DNA of 64,000 bases, taken from Corbicula japonica. Lineage: Eukaryota; Mollusca; Bivalvia; Venerida; Cyrenidae. Made by a program: the position numbers and the translations under genes. The stretch spans positions 1-64,000 of the forward strand of contig JAZAYU010000926.1 of assembly GCA_038501625.1 (NCBI GenBank), given 5' to 3'. The notes beneath the pieces are model-generated. The model was given only the letters and a program-made list of their open reading frames with translations. It was not told the origin of the DNA and ran no database searches. Positions 63,926 to 64,000 of this stretch are shown here, in pieces. The stretch's first letter is position 1, and every line of letters starts with the position of its first letter.

Positions 63926-64000
63926 TATTATAAAAAAGTCAAATGCAAATTTTATTTTGTAATGTTTATGTAATGTTCAAGAAATATTTATGCTAACAAT

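Overview
The window is AT-rich bacterial DNA, densely packed and mostly arranged as short operons. It looks like a spirochaete related to Treponema. The best clue is a lipoprotein fusing cyclophilin to FKBP (9763-10806), a dual immunophilin architecture described from Treponema denticola. There are also many lipobox lipoproteins, an LPP20-type lipoprotein, GLUG-repeat and BspA-like surface proteins and a BMP-type nucleoside ABC transporter. The assignment is inference; no rRNA is present to confirm it.

Layout. 1-565: 5' end of a type I methyltransferase gene (hsdM) running off the left edge. 710-2179: GLUG-repeat lipoprotein with a pentanucleotide repeat in its signal sequence. 2332-4571: carbonic anhydrase and a thioredoxin-like/CcdA-like pair. 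4681-8290: four-gene operon with a GT81 glucosyl-3-phosphoglycerate synthase and a degenerate M20 peptidase. 8521-12337: serA, the immunophilin fusion, radA. 12416-15540: tRNA-Ser, tRNA-Arg, a CMP-sugar synthetase with a non-ATG start, two membrane proteins, a YgjP-type metalloprotease. 15713-20883: amino-acid binding protein, DAACS symporter, Cache-adenylate cyclase and aspartate/glutamate racemase, probably one uptake, sensing and conversion unit. 21357-26703: Ig-like lipoprotein plus subtilisin lipoprotein. 26939-37264: nine-gene sugar operon (binding protein, two permeases, dehydrogenases, ROK kinase, epimerase-like protein, GMC oxidoreductase, Gfo/Idh, DeoR). 37603-42450: three tandem GLUG lipoprotein paralogues, richer in GC than their surroundings. 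42481-48978: ilvC, dGTPase, LPP20 lipoprotein, aroA, fumC, tRNA-Ala. 49089-52473: two surface proteins. 52547-52844: IS remnant and broken gene. 52924-61676: GntR, ADP-ribosylglycohydrolase-like enzyme, PfkB kinase, nucleoside ABC transporter and a phytase-like lipoprotein. 61834-63171: an MDR dehydrogenase. 63251-63925: two fragmentary genes.

Three themes stand out. First, conserved enzymes (Gfo/Idh, GMC, two MDR dehydrogenases, AroA, RadA, HsdM) carry in-frame low-complexity or tandem-repeat inserts, apparently at surface loops. Second, the GntR/ARH/PfkB/nucleoside-ABC cluster resembles E. coli yegTUVW with the transporter swapped, and one 20-bp operator-like palindrome lies at all three of its promoters. 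Third, many genes without a Shine-Dalgarno sequence have a TATAAT box 5-7 nt before ATG, suggesting widespread leaderless transcription.
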